Assembly: GCF_907165205.1 (NCBI RefSeq)
Contig: NC_058193.1
Span: 35,043,521-35,107,520 of the forward strand
Direction of reading: 5' to 3'
DNA length: 64,000 bases
From: Coccinella septempunctata
Taxonomy: Eukaryota > Arthropoda > Insecta > Coleoptera > Coccinellidae
The position numbers and the translations under genes are program-made. How positions within the stretch are numbered: the stretch's first letter is position 1; every line of letters begins with the position of its first letter. Shown here one piece after another: positions 26,738 through 38,719 of the stretch. The notes under the pieces were generated by a model. That model searched no databases. It had not been told where the DNA came from and worked only from the letters and a program-made list of their open reading frames with translations.

Positions 26738-28179
26738 CACTGCGCAAAAAAATTAACGCACATTCTGAAAATCTCAATTTTAATGAAAGTTAACTCTACA
26801 TTGACTTTATAACTTATTTTTTATATTTTCAATTTTCAAAATACTAAAATGCTGATTTGATACTTGGTATTTCCACCCCTTGCGTTAATTACAGCTCGGC
26901 AACGACGGTTCATACTCAAAATGAGTGATCTTAACCCATAATAACCTAGTGTTACACATATGTAACGCAAATTTCACTGGCAAATCTATTTTATTTCTCA
27001 GTAACTGTAGCTATTAGCGTTACATATATGTAGCACCATTTTTCTCAAACAAAAACTATACAATTTTCAAACAGAAATTGAGTTGTTTTTGTCTTGTCAA
27101 CTCTATAAAGAATATTTATTCAATTAGAATAGTGATCATAACTCAGGTTATTAAGGGTTAAAATGTTCTGATCTAATCCTTCCCAGATTTCTCCGAGTTG
27201 GATTCATAAGTCATTAAGAGTAGCTGGATGATTTTCTGAACTTCTCAGCCTTCTATTGAGGTTGTCCTAAACCTGCTCAATCGGATTGAGATCTGTACTT
27301 CTTGCTGGCCATTCCATTCGAGAGACTTCAACCTCTTCAAGGCACTTATCAGCATTCATAGCTCCATTATCAACGACCACTAGGTCAGTGCGAGCAGTCA
27401 AAGATATTCCACCCCATACCATAATCGATCCTCCCCCGAAACCGCCTTGAGACTGGTTGCATATAAGTGGATACAAAATTATTCTGCCCATGTCCGCCTT
27501 CAGTATAGGTTCATTTTGTGAGTATACAGGTGTTATGTAAATCAGTTAACTATTTGCGAAAAAAAGATGTAGTTTACATAAGCTAATTTGAAACTATACG
27601 GAAATAATTTTAAAAAAGGAAAAAAACTTGGGCATTAGAGGGTTAAATCATATTCTCTGAGGCGATTTCTTATTGCCTGAGTGCTAATTTGCACCTCATG
27701 AGTTTGCTCAAGCTGAATTTGAAGGAGGCGATCGGTTCCAAACCGTTGTCTCAACGAAGAAACTCTCAAGTAACGTTCTTGAATGGCAGTTGTTACCCGT
27801 GGTCTACCCTGTCCTGGTTCTTGTGTATGTCCACCCTTCTTCTCGCAAAACTACCGCTTGGGCACATTCCTCTTGGGTCAAATTGCGTGTTTCGCGTTGC
27901 ATAGCGATCGAGTGTAGAAAATCAAACGAAAGAAAAACTATTGATCACTAGAATTGATCAAGAACAACTGATTTTAGAATGGAGCCAATACATTCAAAAT
28001 TTGATAATATCATCTTTTTTTATTCCTGCTGGGAAAAAACATCTGTATTGAAGAAAACCGTTGAAAGTGGATAACATATGCATGCATAATTCTGATAAAA
28101 ATAATTATCATTGAGAACACCTTCAGTTGTAGAATAAATTTGAGATTTCCATAATGTGCGTTAATTTTTTTGCGCGGTG
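26738..28179 (-). mobile_element. Tc1-like DNA transposon, degenerate
   Basis: Terminal inverted repeats of 27 bases match at 26 positions (left CACTGCGCAAAAAAATTAAC..., right ...GTTAATTTTTTTGCGCGGTG), flanked by TA on each side. Minus-strand coding fragments are Tc1-type transposase: an N-terminal piece (QRETRNLTQEECAQAVVLRE) near 27903-27650, then GGGSIMVWGGISLTARTDL and WPARSTDLNPIEQV (27491-27267). The catalytic centre between them is lost and replaced by unrelated sequence, and stop codons break the frame, so the copy is dead. It carries a piggyBac-type MITE at 26935-27157. Confidence 0.88.
26935..27157. mobile_element. TTAA-flanked piggyBac-type MITE inside the Tc1-like element
   Basis: Flanked by TTAA at 26931-26934 and 27158-27161. 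The ends CCCATAATAAC and GTTATTAAGGG are inverted repeats with one mismatch. TTAA targets and CCC/GGG ends are the piggyBac hallmark. The 223-base body has no ORF and contains two GTTACAnnTATGTA-like words (26951, 27017). It interrupts the Tc1-like element, so it is the younger insertion. Confidence 0.8.
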
Positions 28180-28181
28180 TA

Positions 28182-30036
28182 TTTCATATTTCAAAATATC
28201 CATATTGCTGAGTTTCATTGCCCATAACCCTTCAAACCATCGAATTTCGTGGAATTTTCCGATTGTTTTTATAACAGGCAAGTTTTATTATGCTTGGTAC
28301 ATCCAGATAACTCACACACAACGCCCGACTAGCAGCACAACGAGAATTGATGGTACAGGATGATAGAGGAACACCTATCAATTCGGATTTGAATTTCAAA
28401 TTGCCGAACATAATTGGAAGTGAACAAGTTCTCCCACGAGAATGCGATTATCATATATCGGATGTCAAATTCACACGAAACTGAAATTTATTTGTATAGT
28501 TTTACATAATGCATCCGATTGGCGACTAACTTGTATACATGTTGTGTGTCCCGACGAAAATTTTGATATATATTCAATTTATTCGTTAATATTCATGAAG
28601 CTTTCACTTGGACACTTGCCGATGGGTTTACTAATGAAGTTTTTGCGTTCGTGGACCATTCTTCATCTGGATTTGATCCAGTGAATGGGGTTTATAGTAA
28701 TCGGTTGTACTCTGGTTTCCACTAGCAGTTTTTTGCGAATGAATAGAGTTCTGTGAGTCTGAGTATCTCCAATTGATACAATACTGAAAAATCTTTAGTC
28801 ATATTTCAAGCCTTCCCATCATGAACGAGCTACAAGTGTTGGAACAAATCCATTTACAACCAACCATGTCTAGATGCCTGAAGAAACGGTGCAAACATAA
28901 CAGGATTCTAATAAACAATGGATTGAGATTAAGAATGTTCCCTTCTCAAAAAATCCATATTCTGAACTTTTCCACAGTATAATTCAATTTCACAGACCCC
29001 TATTCTTCTCGTCTCAATTACGTACCGAAACTGAAATGATGCTAATTAGACTGATTAGAGTGGGTTTAACTCTGTATAAACATTAATTAGTCATGGGCAT
29101 GAAGATGATGTTTCAGTTACGGCGAACTGAACAAAGAGGTGAAACATTGTAGATCCCTATCTTTTTTCGGAATTGATGCTTTGTGTCCAACATTCGTGGT
29201 GGACAAATGGAAGGTGATGGTTCGCATCACTTGACTAAGTAACTAATTTAACATTTTAATTGAATGACAAGAAATGAACTAACAGTAACGAATAATTGCT
29301 TGGGTCCACCGAATCTGAAGTTTTAACCAGCGAAGCATTTGTGAAAAAGGTAACTTAAAACGATAAAAGGTAATAATCGAGAAATTCTTAAGTTTTGTTT
29401 CGTGAAATAAATACGCCAGAACTTTTCAACATCAATGAGTTGAGGAGCACCTTCAAATGTCCACATTTCAACACTGATCAAGCATAAAATCTCTATAGCT
29501 GTGGAAATTTCATCTCTTAAAGTCGAAATAGGTCGTGAGATTCGATGTTTGTAGGTGAGTGAGAAGAGTAAATTTTCAGAACATCCGTTAGTCTCGACGC
29601 ATTGTAGAAGCATTAATTACAATTTAATTCAGTACCTCCTATAGCATAATTAATAATTGATAGTCCAACAGAACGGTCCAGATGAATATCGGAAGTCGAA
29701 ATATGGAGATTCATATAATTATTATCGAGAATCCATTTCATCCATGTATAATTTCTCTGTCTGGATTTCACAGAGCTATTAAAAATGGCCGAATGATATG
29801 AGTCTTGAGGAAGCTAGATGAGAAGTGAAGCATACTGAAGTTTGCAGAACTTTTTGACGGTTATTCGGTTTACAGAATGAAAATACTTTGAAACTTTTTT
29901 AGCTGGGAATAAATTGAATGAATTTTCACCAATTGTTTCGATACTACAATGATATCATTTGTGACCATGTTTTAGATATGTTTTGTCGAGAATCAAAAAC
30001 ATCCCACAATAATAGGCAGGTTCAAGTAATGTGCTA
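28182..30036. other. Intergenic gap between transposons
   Basis: About 1.85 kb of AT-rich DNA between the Tc1-like element and mariner copy A; no gene seen. Confidence 0.5.
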
Positions 30037-30038
30037 TA

Positions 30039-31188
30039 CGAGGATGAATTGATATCTAGTTAGCCTATACTATAGTTCCATGCATACAAAAATATTGCTT
30101 TACCATAGCAACGAACAATAACTCATTAGAAGTGTCAGTGTGAAGTTTGAGGTCAAAAATGTAAACCAGAGTTACTAAATAAGATAAAAGAAAGAAGATG
30201 TCCACCGAAATTGTGAAAATCGAAAAATTGGAGCCATCATCGAGTACCTGCATTTAAAGGGTTAGTGAGAAATTGTACTGCAAGCTTCAGAAGAGGTGAA
30301 TTTTCCATTGAAGATGATGACCGATCGGGAAGGACAGTTTCTGCGTCAGTCCCCGAAAATATCGATGCAGTTCATGACATGATTTTATCAGACCGTCGAA
30401 TTAGGCTAAAGCGGATATCTGAAGCACTGAATATTTCATACGAACGCGTTAATCATATAGTTCTCGTCAATTTGGACATGAGAAAAATTGCTGCGAAATG
30501 GATCCCCAAATGTTTGAATGTTGACCAAAAGCGTGCAAGGGTAGAAGCATCGCGTTCGATCTGTGCTCGATTTGAAAACGATGTAGACATCTTGAACCGA
30601 ATTGTTACTATGGATGAGACTTGGGTACATTTCTACGATCCAGAAACGAAGCAACATTCGATGGAAAGGCGACACTCTGGTTCTCCAAGACCTAAGAAGT
30701 TTCGTGTCCAAAAATCTGCTGGAAATGTTCTTGCTTCAGTTTTTTGGGATTGCCATTGAGTAATCATGATTGATTTTTTGGATAAGGGTAGAACAATAAT
30801 CGGAGATTACTATTCGACATTACTGACCACTTTACGGGAAGAAATCAAAGTGAAAATACGCGGAAAGCTATCCAAAGGTGTTTTGTTTTTGCAGGAAAAC
30901 GCCCCTTATTCACCAGATTTGGCTCCATCCGACTATCATCTTTTACCTCAACTGAAAAAAAGTTTTAAAGGTCGTAAATTTTCTTCCAACGAGGACTTAA
31001 TGAAAGCTGTGGAGGTCTGGTTTGCAGAGCAAGAAGAAACACTTATTTTTTAAAGGTCTAGAGACGTTGCAGGTTCGCTGTAATAAATGTATCCAATCAA
31101 GAGGAAAATATGTTGAGTAATAAAATATTTTGAAATTGAAATTTTGTTTGGTTCTATAGCAGTCTGAGAATTTTTCAATATATCCTCG
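30039..31188 (+). mobile_element. mariner transposon copy A, internally deleted, dead
   Basis: Both ends are present (left starts CGAGGAT, right ends ATATATCCTCG) with TA on each side; 1150 bases. Plus-strand transposase fragments 30265-30759 and 30766-31053 include the helix-turn-helix region (RLKRISEALNISYERVNHIV), the first catalytic Asp in TMDETWVHFYDPETKQ, and the third in YSPDLAPSDYHL. A TGA replaces a codon after FWDCH. The second Asp block is mutated (LQENAP) and joined directly to YSPDLAPS, so the block found in copies B and D is deleted. The N-terminal end is also lost. It cannot encode active transposase. Confidence 0.92.
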
Positions 31189-31190
31189 TA

Positions 31191-32265
31191 TAACTCTTTA
31201 TCCGAATATATTATGCGCCCTGTTTAATAACATTACCATAAATTCCCAACATTCATGTGACCCCTCACCCCATCGCTGTACGACATAAAAAATCCTATTA
31301 AAACAGAATTTTAAAACCGCCATAAATGAAAAGCAGCGTATTTCGCTTATCCGCTTGTTGGCCTTAAGGTATTCGGTAAATGGTCCAGATGAGGAATGAT
31401 AACTCAAAACTTCGCTACTAAGTGCAGGTGTAAAAAGCTTTAGCCCTGGCCAAATCCCGCAGTAAAACGTTTACAAGCCCATAAAATCCATCATGGTCTT
31501 GCTGGAGCTGTGTATACCATATCGATTATTCGCGATATATGAATAAAAATATCGAATCTACTGGGAATAATGGGACTTTACACCCTGAAAAATGCTGTAC
31601 GAATTATGGTTTTAATGGCCCTGCAAAGAGTAAATAACTCCAGACCACATGCAGCAAGGGTTGTAGATAGATTGTACCTCCTTATACAGTGTGAGCCATT
31701 GAAAACAAAACCGCAACGTTTCAGCAGAGATCAGAATATTACTGTTTGTTTTTTTAATTCAATATTAAGGTATAAATAGTTTATTCGTTGGAAAAAATGA
31801 TTGAAATAGTTACTTTAGTTTGAAAAAAAGCAGTGCTGGACCTTACAGAAGATTTATCATCGAAATCGCAGTATAGGTTATTGAAAATTCGATTGATTCA
31901 CACAGCATACTTGAAGGAACAACCAACGATTAAATGACAAAAAATTAAATATGCTGAGGCCCTCTCTGTATATTATTGTGACGTGTAAATGTTCTCGATC
32001 TTAATTGCACGATTTTTGAATGTCTACTGGCCTAACGGAACATCCATATTCCTATTTCAAACGTGACACAGGATGAGTTTACGTTCAAAACTTTCCAGAA
32101 GAATTTAATAGTCGAACGGCGCATACGCCATTTTGCATCCATTATTTCAATCTGACATTATAACACCAAGATGTATTTTAGCGAGGAAAACCTCCATCCT
32201 ATTATTAAGAATTAACCCTAAAGATTCACCAAAATCAATTAAATCAATTCATTATTATATTTTAA
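31191..32265. other. Gap between mariner copy A and OsiD 3' end
   Basis: About 1 kb of sequence; nothing recognisable apart from the likely 3' flank of OsiD. Confidence 0.45.
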
Positions 32266-32269
32266 ACAT

Positions 32270-32275
32270 TTTATT
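32270..32275 (-). other. Poly(A) signal candidate for OsiD
   Basis: AATAAA on the minus strand about 130 bases after the OsiD stop codon. Confidence 0.45.
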
Positions 32276-32402
32276 ATAATTTCGATGTCCTTAAAATAGT
32301 TAATGAAAGACTTAACATGACACAGGTTGACTCTTAAAATACTAAATAAATATATACACGACACATTTTCAATATGTACAACTAATACCTTGATAGATTA
32401 CC

Positions 32403-35400
32403 CTAGGAATCAGGTAGAATTGATTTCTTAGATGTGGTTTCAGCTTCAATATCCGAACCGCTACTCCTATACTGATTCCAACCGTTGTAAGCCAATTGCT
32501 GTGCGTGATTATCGTCCCTGAAATGAATCCCGCCACCACTGTGTCCCCCGTAGAAAGATTGTCCAGCGTATTCGGGTTGGTGCGACTGGAAGGCTATACC
32601 AGCAGGGGAGTATTGTGGTCCGCTGTGAAAGTTTCCAGGACCTCCAAAGTTTGAGTGGATGTTCGGTTTGCAGAACTTGAAGAAGGCTATGGCACCTGGC
32701 ACGAGGATGGCTAAGAATCCTAGGAATTTCTTGAAGGATGCGAGTCCCAAGATGAGTGGCAGGAAGAGGAGAAGTTTGAGCTTGAATATCTTCAGTACCA
32801 ACAGGAGGGGGATGAAGAGTTTCTTCAGTTGTTTCCGTCCTGTAGGGAGATGGAAATTAATAATAGGGATAACTGTTAAATAGAACGTTTTAGAAGGTTT
32901 TGAATGTTCATATTTTGATTGTATCAAAAAGCAGATGTTATCCCTTCAACATCTGATGAAACCTTGAAACTTTTCGTGTAGAATATGATATGAGGACGCT
33001 TAGATGAAGAAAAGACATCTCTTGACATGTGATGTTTGATCAACTAAAGTTTAATTTTACTTATTCCCTATTTTTTTTAAAACAAATTTAACATCCTCAA
33101 TTATAAATCGAAAATGTCTATTGAACTACTTCATTTTAAACATGAAGAGGGGCAGATTAACGATTGCCATTTGTATGCTGTATCAGCAAACTTTTGAGGG
33201 GAGTTTCTAGCCTACTGTTCGCATTGAAATAAAATTTTCCTTTCTCGATGTCGTGTCGTGGTGAACAATGTGAAGCTTTTGATGTGGAAAACCCACTGGT
33301 ATTCGATAGTTTCCCCAGAATTGCGTTTGTAGTCGAATGAACACAATGAATTCACGACAATGTTGATTTTCACAGAAAAAAATTGGTTCCGTGAAAGCAA
33401 ACACTGTTTGCCCGATACTCACTGAAAATGGAATCTTTCTTGTCCTCTATAACATCGATTTCGTCCACGATTTCATCTACAAAACGTGGAGAGTATCGTC
33501 CTTCTTCGGTAACATCGTTGCTGAAGTCCATTTCAAGTCCTGTGGACATCACGAACTTTTCCACCTGGAATTGGGAAATTATAATCAGTGTTTTGTCAGG
33601 GTTTCCATTTTTTGTCTTGAGTAGTTCGAATTTAGTTCTCAGAGGAATTTCTCTTCGATAGAAATTGGGTACTTTATCATTTCAATTTCAAAATTTCCAA
33701 AAATTAATCGATTTCATTGATGGTTCAAATTTCACAGTGTGGAAAGACGTACAAAACCATTCTTAGATTGATAAGATTTCGGAAATGACTGGTCGGACAT
33801 TCCAAGTTTTCGTAACTAAAGAAAATTGGTCCTAAAAAGGCAGTCAACATATTTTTATTTCATTGGTGCACGAAATATCAGTGAAAATCCGTTTTCGGAT
33901 ATCGGAAGTAATTTAATATAAAACAGACATTCTACAACACTGAAAATATCATGACATTCATCTCATTTTCCACTTGATTCTTGATATATTTCTGCAATGC
34001 GATGATTTATCATATATTTCCCCAATTTATCATCATAATTCTCCCTTCTTGGATTCCTGAGTCCAGAAAACAAATAATTCAACAAGAACCTGACATATGT
34101 ACTACGTATGACAAGACAAATGATTGGGCGTTCCGACATTCAAACAGTCCAACGAGAAAACTGCATAAAAAGTCCATCTTTATTCGCCAAATTAATCACC
34201 CAGCGTCCATTTCGCTTTTCAGCTTGAAAAATATACCCCCAACAATGAAAGAGGCTTCCAAGAACTGAAGATCACTAGGTATTCGTAGAAATTCATATCT
34301 CTTTTAATCCAAAACCTAAATTACCTTTCTGGAAGCGAATTTGACTAATTGATCCCATTCGGAATCCTCTGCTCTAGGTTCTTCCGAAAATTCGAAAGGT
34401 TCCTGACTAAGCTGTCTCAGTTGTGGGGTTGGCATTCTTCTCACCCTTGCGTTGTCGCTCAGTTCATACAAAGACTGTAAAAAAAAATTCAATCATCAAG
34501 TAAACTGAGGTAAGTTTGACTGAATTTATTCAATATCGTAAGGAGTTCGTTCTGGATTTCTCGTAGAATAATACTTATACTCACGTTACTGAAGAACTCT
34601 TCGAAAGTTGAGAGAGCCCTGGATTTGAAACATTCTGCTAGGTCCCCATTCAAACAGTTGGCATTTGTTCTTGCTTGATATGGATCAGTGTTAGCTCCAG
34701 TGCCAAGACCAATCCAGTCGAGAAGATTCCGACCTGAAAATATACAATTATTTATCGTATTTATGTCCATGTCAGAGACGAAGCGAGAGACGTGGGTATC
34801 TTAGGTCATGTAGCAATGGAACCGACCTTTAGTACTAGGAAATTGTACTTCGCAGTGATTGGTGCCGATTTCCAGCATTTGACAAACTACATAGTCACAA
34901 AAGTAAGTACTCTTCCCCTATTTCACCTGTCGTTTCGTTATCGATGGGAATTTTGAAGCAAAATCTCAGGAGCAGATAGTACCCCTCATCCCAATTCAAA
35001 ATCGAGGGGACTTTTCAAAATTGTACTTTTCAAACTGAGTAGATTATTGCTTTTCGTATAAAATGAGGGGAAAAAATGCACGTCATGGAAAGAAGGGTGT
35101 GTTATGATGAAGATTTGAAGGGTTGAAGCACCCATACAACTAATTTCGCGTAATTTATAAGCCAAAAAAGGGATATTGGTAACTGATGTGACATTATCAC
35201 GAGGTAATTGGAGTTGAGTGCTTTGTAATTACTAAATTTGATTATTGGTTTTCTACCCTTTTCGAGCTAATACTCCTCCGATAAAACGGACATTAGATTG
35301 CATGTTTTGATGGTGGTAAATAATCCAAAGGTTATACACCCACATCAACCAAATCCTAAAAAAATTATGAATATCTTTCACGAATTCCTAACACTCATCT

Positions 35401-35657
35401 CAATTCTTCAATATCCGAAAGGTTTTCCGATTTAAACAGTATCGATATTGTCGGAAATAATGATCGGATAAAAAGAACAAGCAATAACGAAATCTCTAGG
35501 TCTCCTTTTTTCTCCTCTCACCTTGTCTGTCTTCAGCGCCCTCGTATATGCGTTTCTCTTCAGCTTGCACGTCTCTGTACTGCCTCTGCCCCATAGATTC
35601 GATTACAACAAGGGACACAAACGACGTCAGACATATCCACTTCGAAAACTCAAACAT
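32403..35657 (-). CDS. OsiD: Osiris family protein, five exons, 337 aa
   Basis: Exons 35657-35522, 34733-34585, 34474-34325, 33564-33423 and 32839-32403 join with matching phases throughout (136, 149, 150, 142 and 437 bases). Features in order: signal peptide (MFEFSKWICLTSFVSLVVIE), acidic segment, NLLDWIGLGTG, the two-cysteine region ANCLNGDLAECFKSRAL (C-x7-C, same spacing as OsiC), a long acidic region (SEWDQLVKFASRK; VDEIVDEIDVIEDKKD), a basic entry RRKQLKK into a hydrophobic domain rich in Leu/Phe/Lys (LLLVLKIFKLKLLLFLPLIL, later FFKFCKP), a Gly/His/Ser/Tyr-rich stretch, and HAQQLAYNGW, a perfect AQxLAY motif. The hydrophobic domain is less Met/Ala-rich than in OsiA and OsiC, suggesting a different subfamily. 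Family role: secretory or endosomal protein of cuticle-forming cells. Confidence 0.9.
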
Positions 35658-35699
35658 CGCTGCTTAATCGAATCACAAAAAAAAACTTAAACGAATTTT

Positions 35700-36580
35700 C
35701 CCTCACGGAACACTGGTCCTTCGATCGGATTATTTCGAGGTTATGAAGACAGGCCTTCGGCTAACAGTAAATTGACCGTTAAAGTGTCCGGATATAAGAA
35801 GGCGACTTGGTTATATCGAACACGTAACTTCTGATGGTACTCAAGGCGAATCTTGAGCTCTGGTACCAGGTGGAGTGCAAAGGTACTGGATACTGCACGT
35901 TTAGGGTATTGTTGTCGTGTTTTATACCGTAATGAATGCATAATAGGGTGCTGTAATGCCGGAGTTTCCATGTGGAGTATGAAGTAACATTGAGATCCTT
36001 TTAGACGTTGGTCTTTTGGTGAAAGTTTCGCAATGTTCTTTATTAACATCAGAAGTGCACCGGAGATGGGAGTTATGTAATTGGAGTGAACGAACGCGGG
36101 GGAAATACGTCCGTTGCCAATTTTGTTATGGATTTTATGTATTCTAGGAAATGCGTGCTGATTGGTCAGCTGGTTAACGTTTCCAAGACTCAGCGAGGCC
36201 AGGTGAAAAAATTGAGCTCATAAAAAATTGGTCACTTCATGAAGGGCGGAATTATCACCGACGTTCTCGAAGATTTCTGTGAGAGTTCACAAGAATATAC
36301 TCTGGACTCTGTATTTTGCTTCGTTTACCAAAGTCTCTATATAACCCATATATTGACTGGAATTTATTTTGGGGAGAGCATCTTTTTATGGCTTTTATCT
36401 ATCAACGTCTAAGATAAAAGGGATTACTCAGTTTTCTCCATGTTCTTTATGCGTTCAATGCCTTGAAGGTGGGAAATAATACAGTGAATTATATTGTATC
36501 CAATTCTTGGAAAATCATCGTGTATAGGGATACAAGAGGTAGTATGTAGGATTGGGATAAAGTATGGGACCAAGTTACTA
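35700..36580. other. OsiD upstream region
   Basis: Upstream flank of OsiD. The open minus frame at 35741-36049 has no signal peptide or family resemblance, and I do not call it a gene. Confidence 0.4.
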
Positions 36581-36766
36581 GGCACTTTTCTTCACTCGAT
36601 TTTAGTATTCGTTTGCTGATTGAATTTACACCAGTGTAGAGGAGGTGTAGTTTATCTAGATCTCCTTTTGACTATGTGTAGATAAACTACACTTCCTCTA
36701 CACTGGTGTAAATCAAATCGAGTGTAGAAAAGTGCTACACTTTTTATGCAAACGATAAGACCTTAT
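36581..36766. mobile_element. Foldback MITE, copy 1 (left end truncated)
   Basis: Long inverted arms: TTACACCAGTGTAGAGGAGG near 36625 and its near-exact complement ending TGGTGTAA at 36711, with outer words (GCACTTTTC...CACTCG and CGAGTGTAGAAAAGTGC) also inverted. The right end runs on as CTACACTTTTTATGCAAACG to 36766, as in copy 2 (54951-55112); the matching left end is missing. No ORF. Confidence 0.75.
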
Positions 36767-38700
36767 ATCTCTAAAATTAGGGGATTAATATTCATGAATA
36801 TATTTCGCCTCAACTTTTTCAAATATAATTGGACATCATGTATATTTTGCAGATCAAAATCCTTCAACTACTTTCCTTTCCCTTTCTTATGCCAGTAATG
36901 AATTATTTAGTTACTTGGTGTCATTCATTCTGGATGAGAAGCAAAATTACACAAGAATTATGATTTTTTGTGGCACTTACAGCCAGTTGCTGAGATGATG
37001 TTATAGAAAACCTGTTTCAGGAAGAGTCAAGTTCTATTTGAATCCTTCGAACGACGCAGTTTTCTTCGGTCAAACTTGCGAAAACTATGTTAAAAAAAGA
37101 CGTATCAATTCAGGTTGATTTTGAAAGAAAGAAAATAATCCAACTGCTGTTTATTGGTAGCAAGTAACCAACCTATTGTTTATGTAATAGGATGTGAGTC
37201 ACTTGTCCCAGGATTGCCAAAGATCCGAATTCATTCCGTTTAGAGAAAGTGGACTATCCGGGTAACCCAAAAAATATGCACCCACGCATTCGGTGCTAAT
37301 AAAGATTCATGGCATGTTGTTTGCAATGTTCCCTCCCTGAGTTCATAATAGAGAATTTATTCAGCGTTTGTCAAATGGCTGGATTTCGATCCTTTGTGCT
37401 TGTTTTAGGGTAACAGAAAGCGGTCGTTCACTTGTTTATCTGTCTCCAGTGTATTATTTTCGTATGTGTTATAGGGATTTAAGTGGATCTTTGTATATGA
37501 ACGGTCTTAGATTCTTCGATTTAGTGAATTGTGACTGAATGGATTCCTATTTGGAAAAAGATCAGGACGATTGTGTGTTCATATCATTTTGAGAAATTGG
37601 TCTACGTCTTTTTATTATTACACAACTGTAAGAGAAGGGTGTCAGCAAATAGGAACCGATAAAATCTCTCTGCATTTGTTCCCACACTCTGAACTGAAGA
37701 ATATGTATCAAACTGTCCCTCAAATTTGAGAGGTTATGAACTTTTGAGGGTTGCAACTTGGCGAATGCGATAAATGCAGCATTCTTTACGAAAAGTAGAT
37801 AGATTTTTAGACTCTTTATAATATCACAAAAGTTGTTATATGTAATGATAGATTTAGTGTCTGGAAATATAATATAAGGAAGGTTTTAGCGGTTGTTATA
37901 TGTTGTTTATCCGATCAGGTGTAAAAAGTTATGTGATCGATATAGATGAATTTTATATTAATTGACAAGTTATGGCTCTTGAAAATTTGGTGTATAAGAC
38001 ATACTAATTATGTGTATGCATTGACATTCTGAATTGTAACATTGTAAAAAATTCCGACTACCCTTGATTGAGGTACAAACACAAGTTTTCGTTTTCAAAT
38101 CATCTTCGAAGAAATATGGGAAAATTTATTGCGAAAGACCACCCAAAATTGAATAAAAATCAATTACTTTTGAAGTGATTTAATTTTCCTTAAAGACATT
38201 CGAATATTTTACAATCGAAGTACAATTTATTATTCGGAAATGAATCTTTGTTACCTATTGTTTGAAAATTGAGTTTATAAATAATAAATAAATAGGTCAA
38301 TAAATACTTAAATAAATAAATTTAAAATAAGACTCCTCTATTCGATCCAACATCTTTCATTCTCTGGAAAAAAATTGGTTCAGAATAGAGGAAATACAAG
38401 TTTATTTACAAAAGATGATGAAGTACCCACAATCCCAGTTTCCCCTGAAAAATTTTGCTAGAATGTCTCCAAAATGAATAGCTATGTGTAGTTTGGTCTG
38501 GTGTACGCAAAACTACTTTTCAATCTGAACGGAAGAAATATTTTCTAAAAACGCTTGAAAGTAATATACCTGAAAGTAATTACTAAAAATTATATGGTAA
38601 ATATAGGAGTTCAGCGAACTACTATGAGTATAATATCGATGTATGTATACCATCCTATTCTTTGGACTATTACAATACGTTTCTCGATGATTTTGGAAAA
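36767..38700. other. Gap between OsiD and OsiE
   Basis: About 1.9 kb of AT-rich DNA; no gene recognised. It includes the likely 3'UTR of OsiE near 38.2-38.7 kb. Confidence 0.45.
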
Positions 38701-38719
38701 TAATTAGAAATGATCCCAT

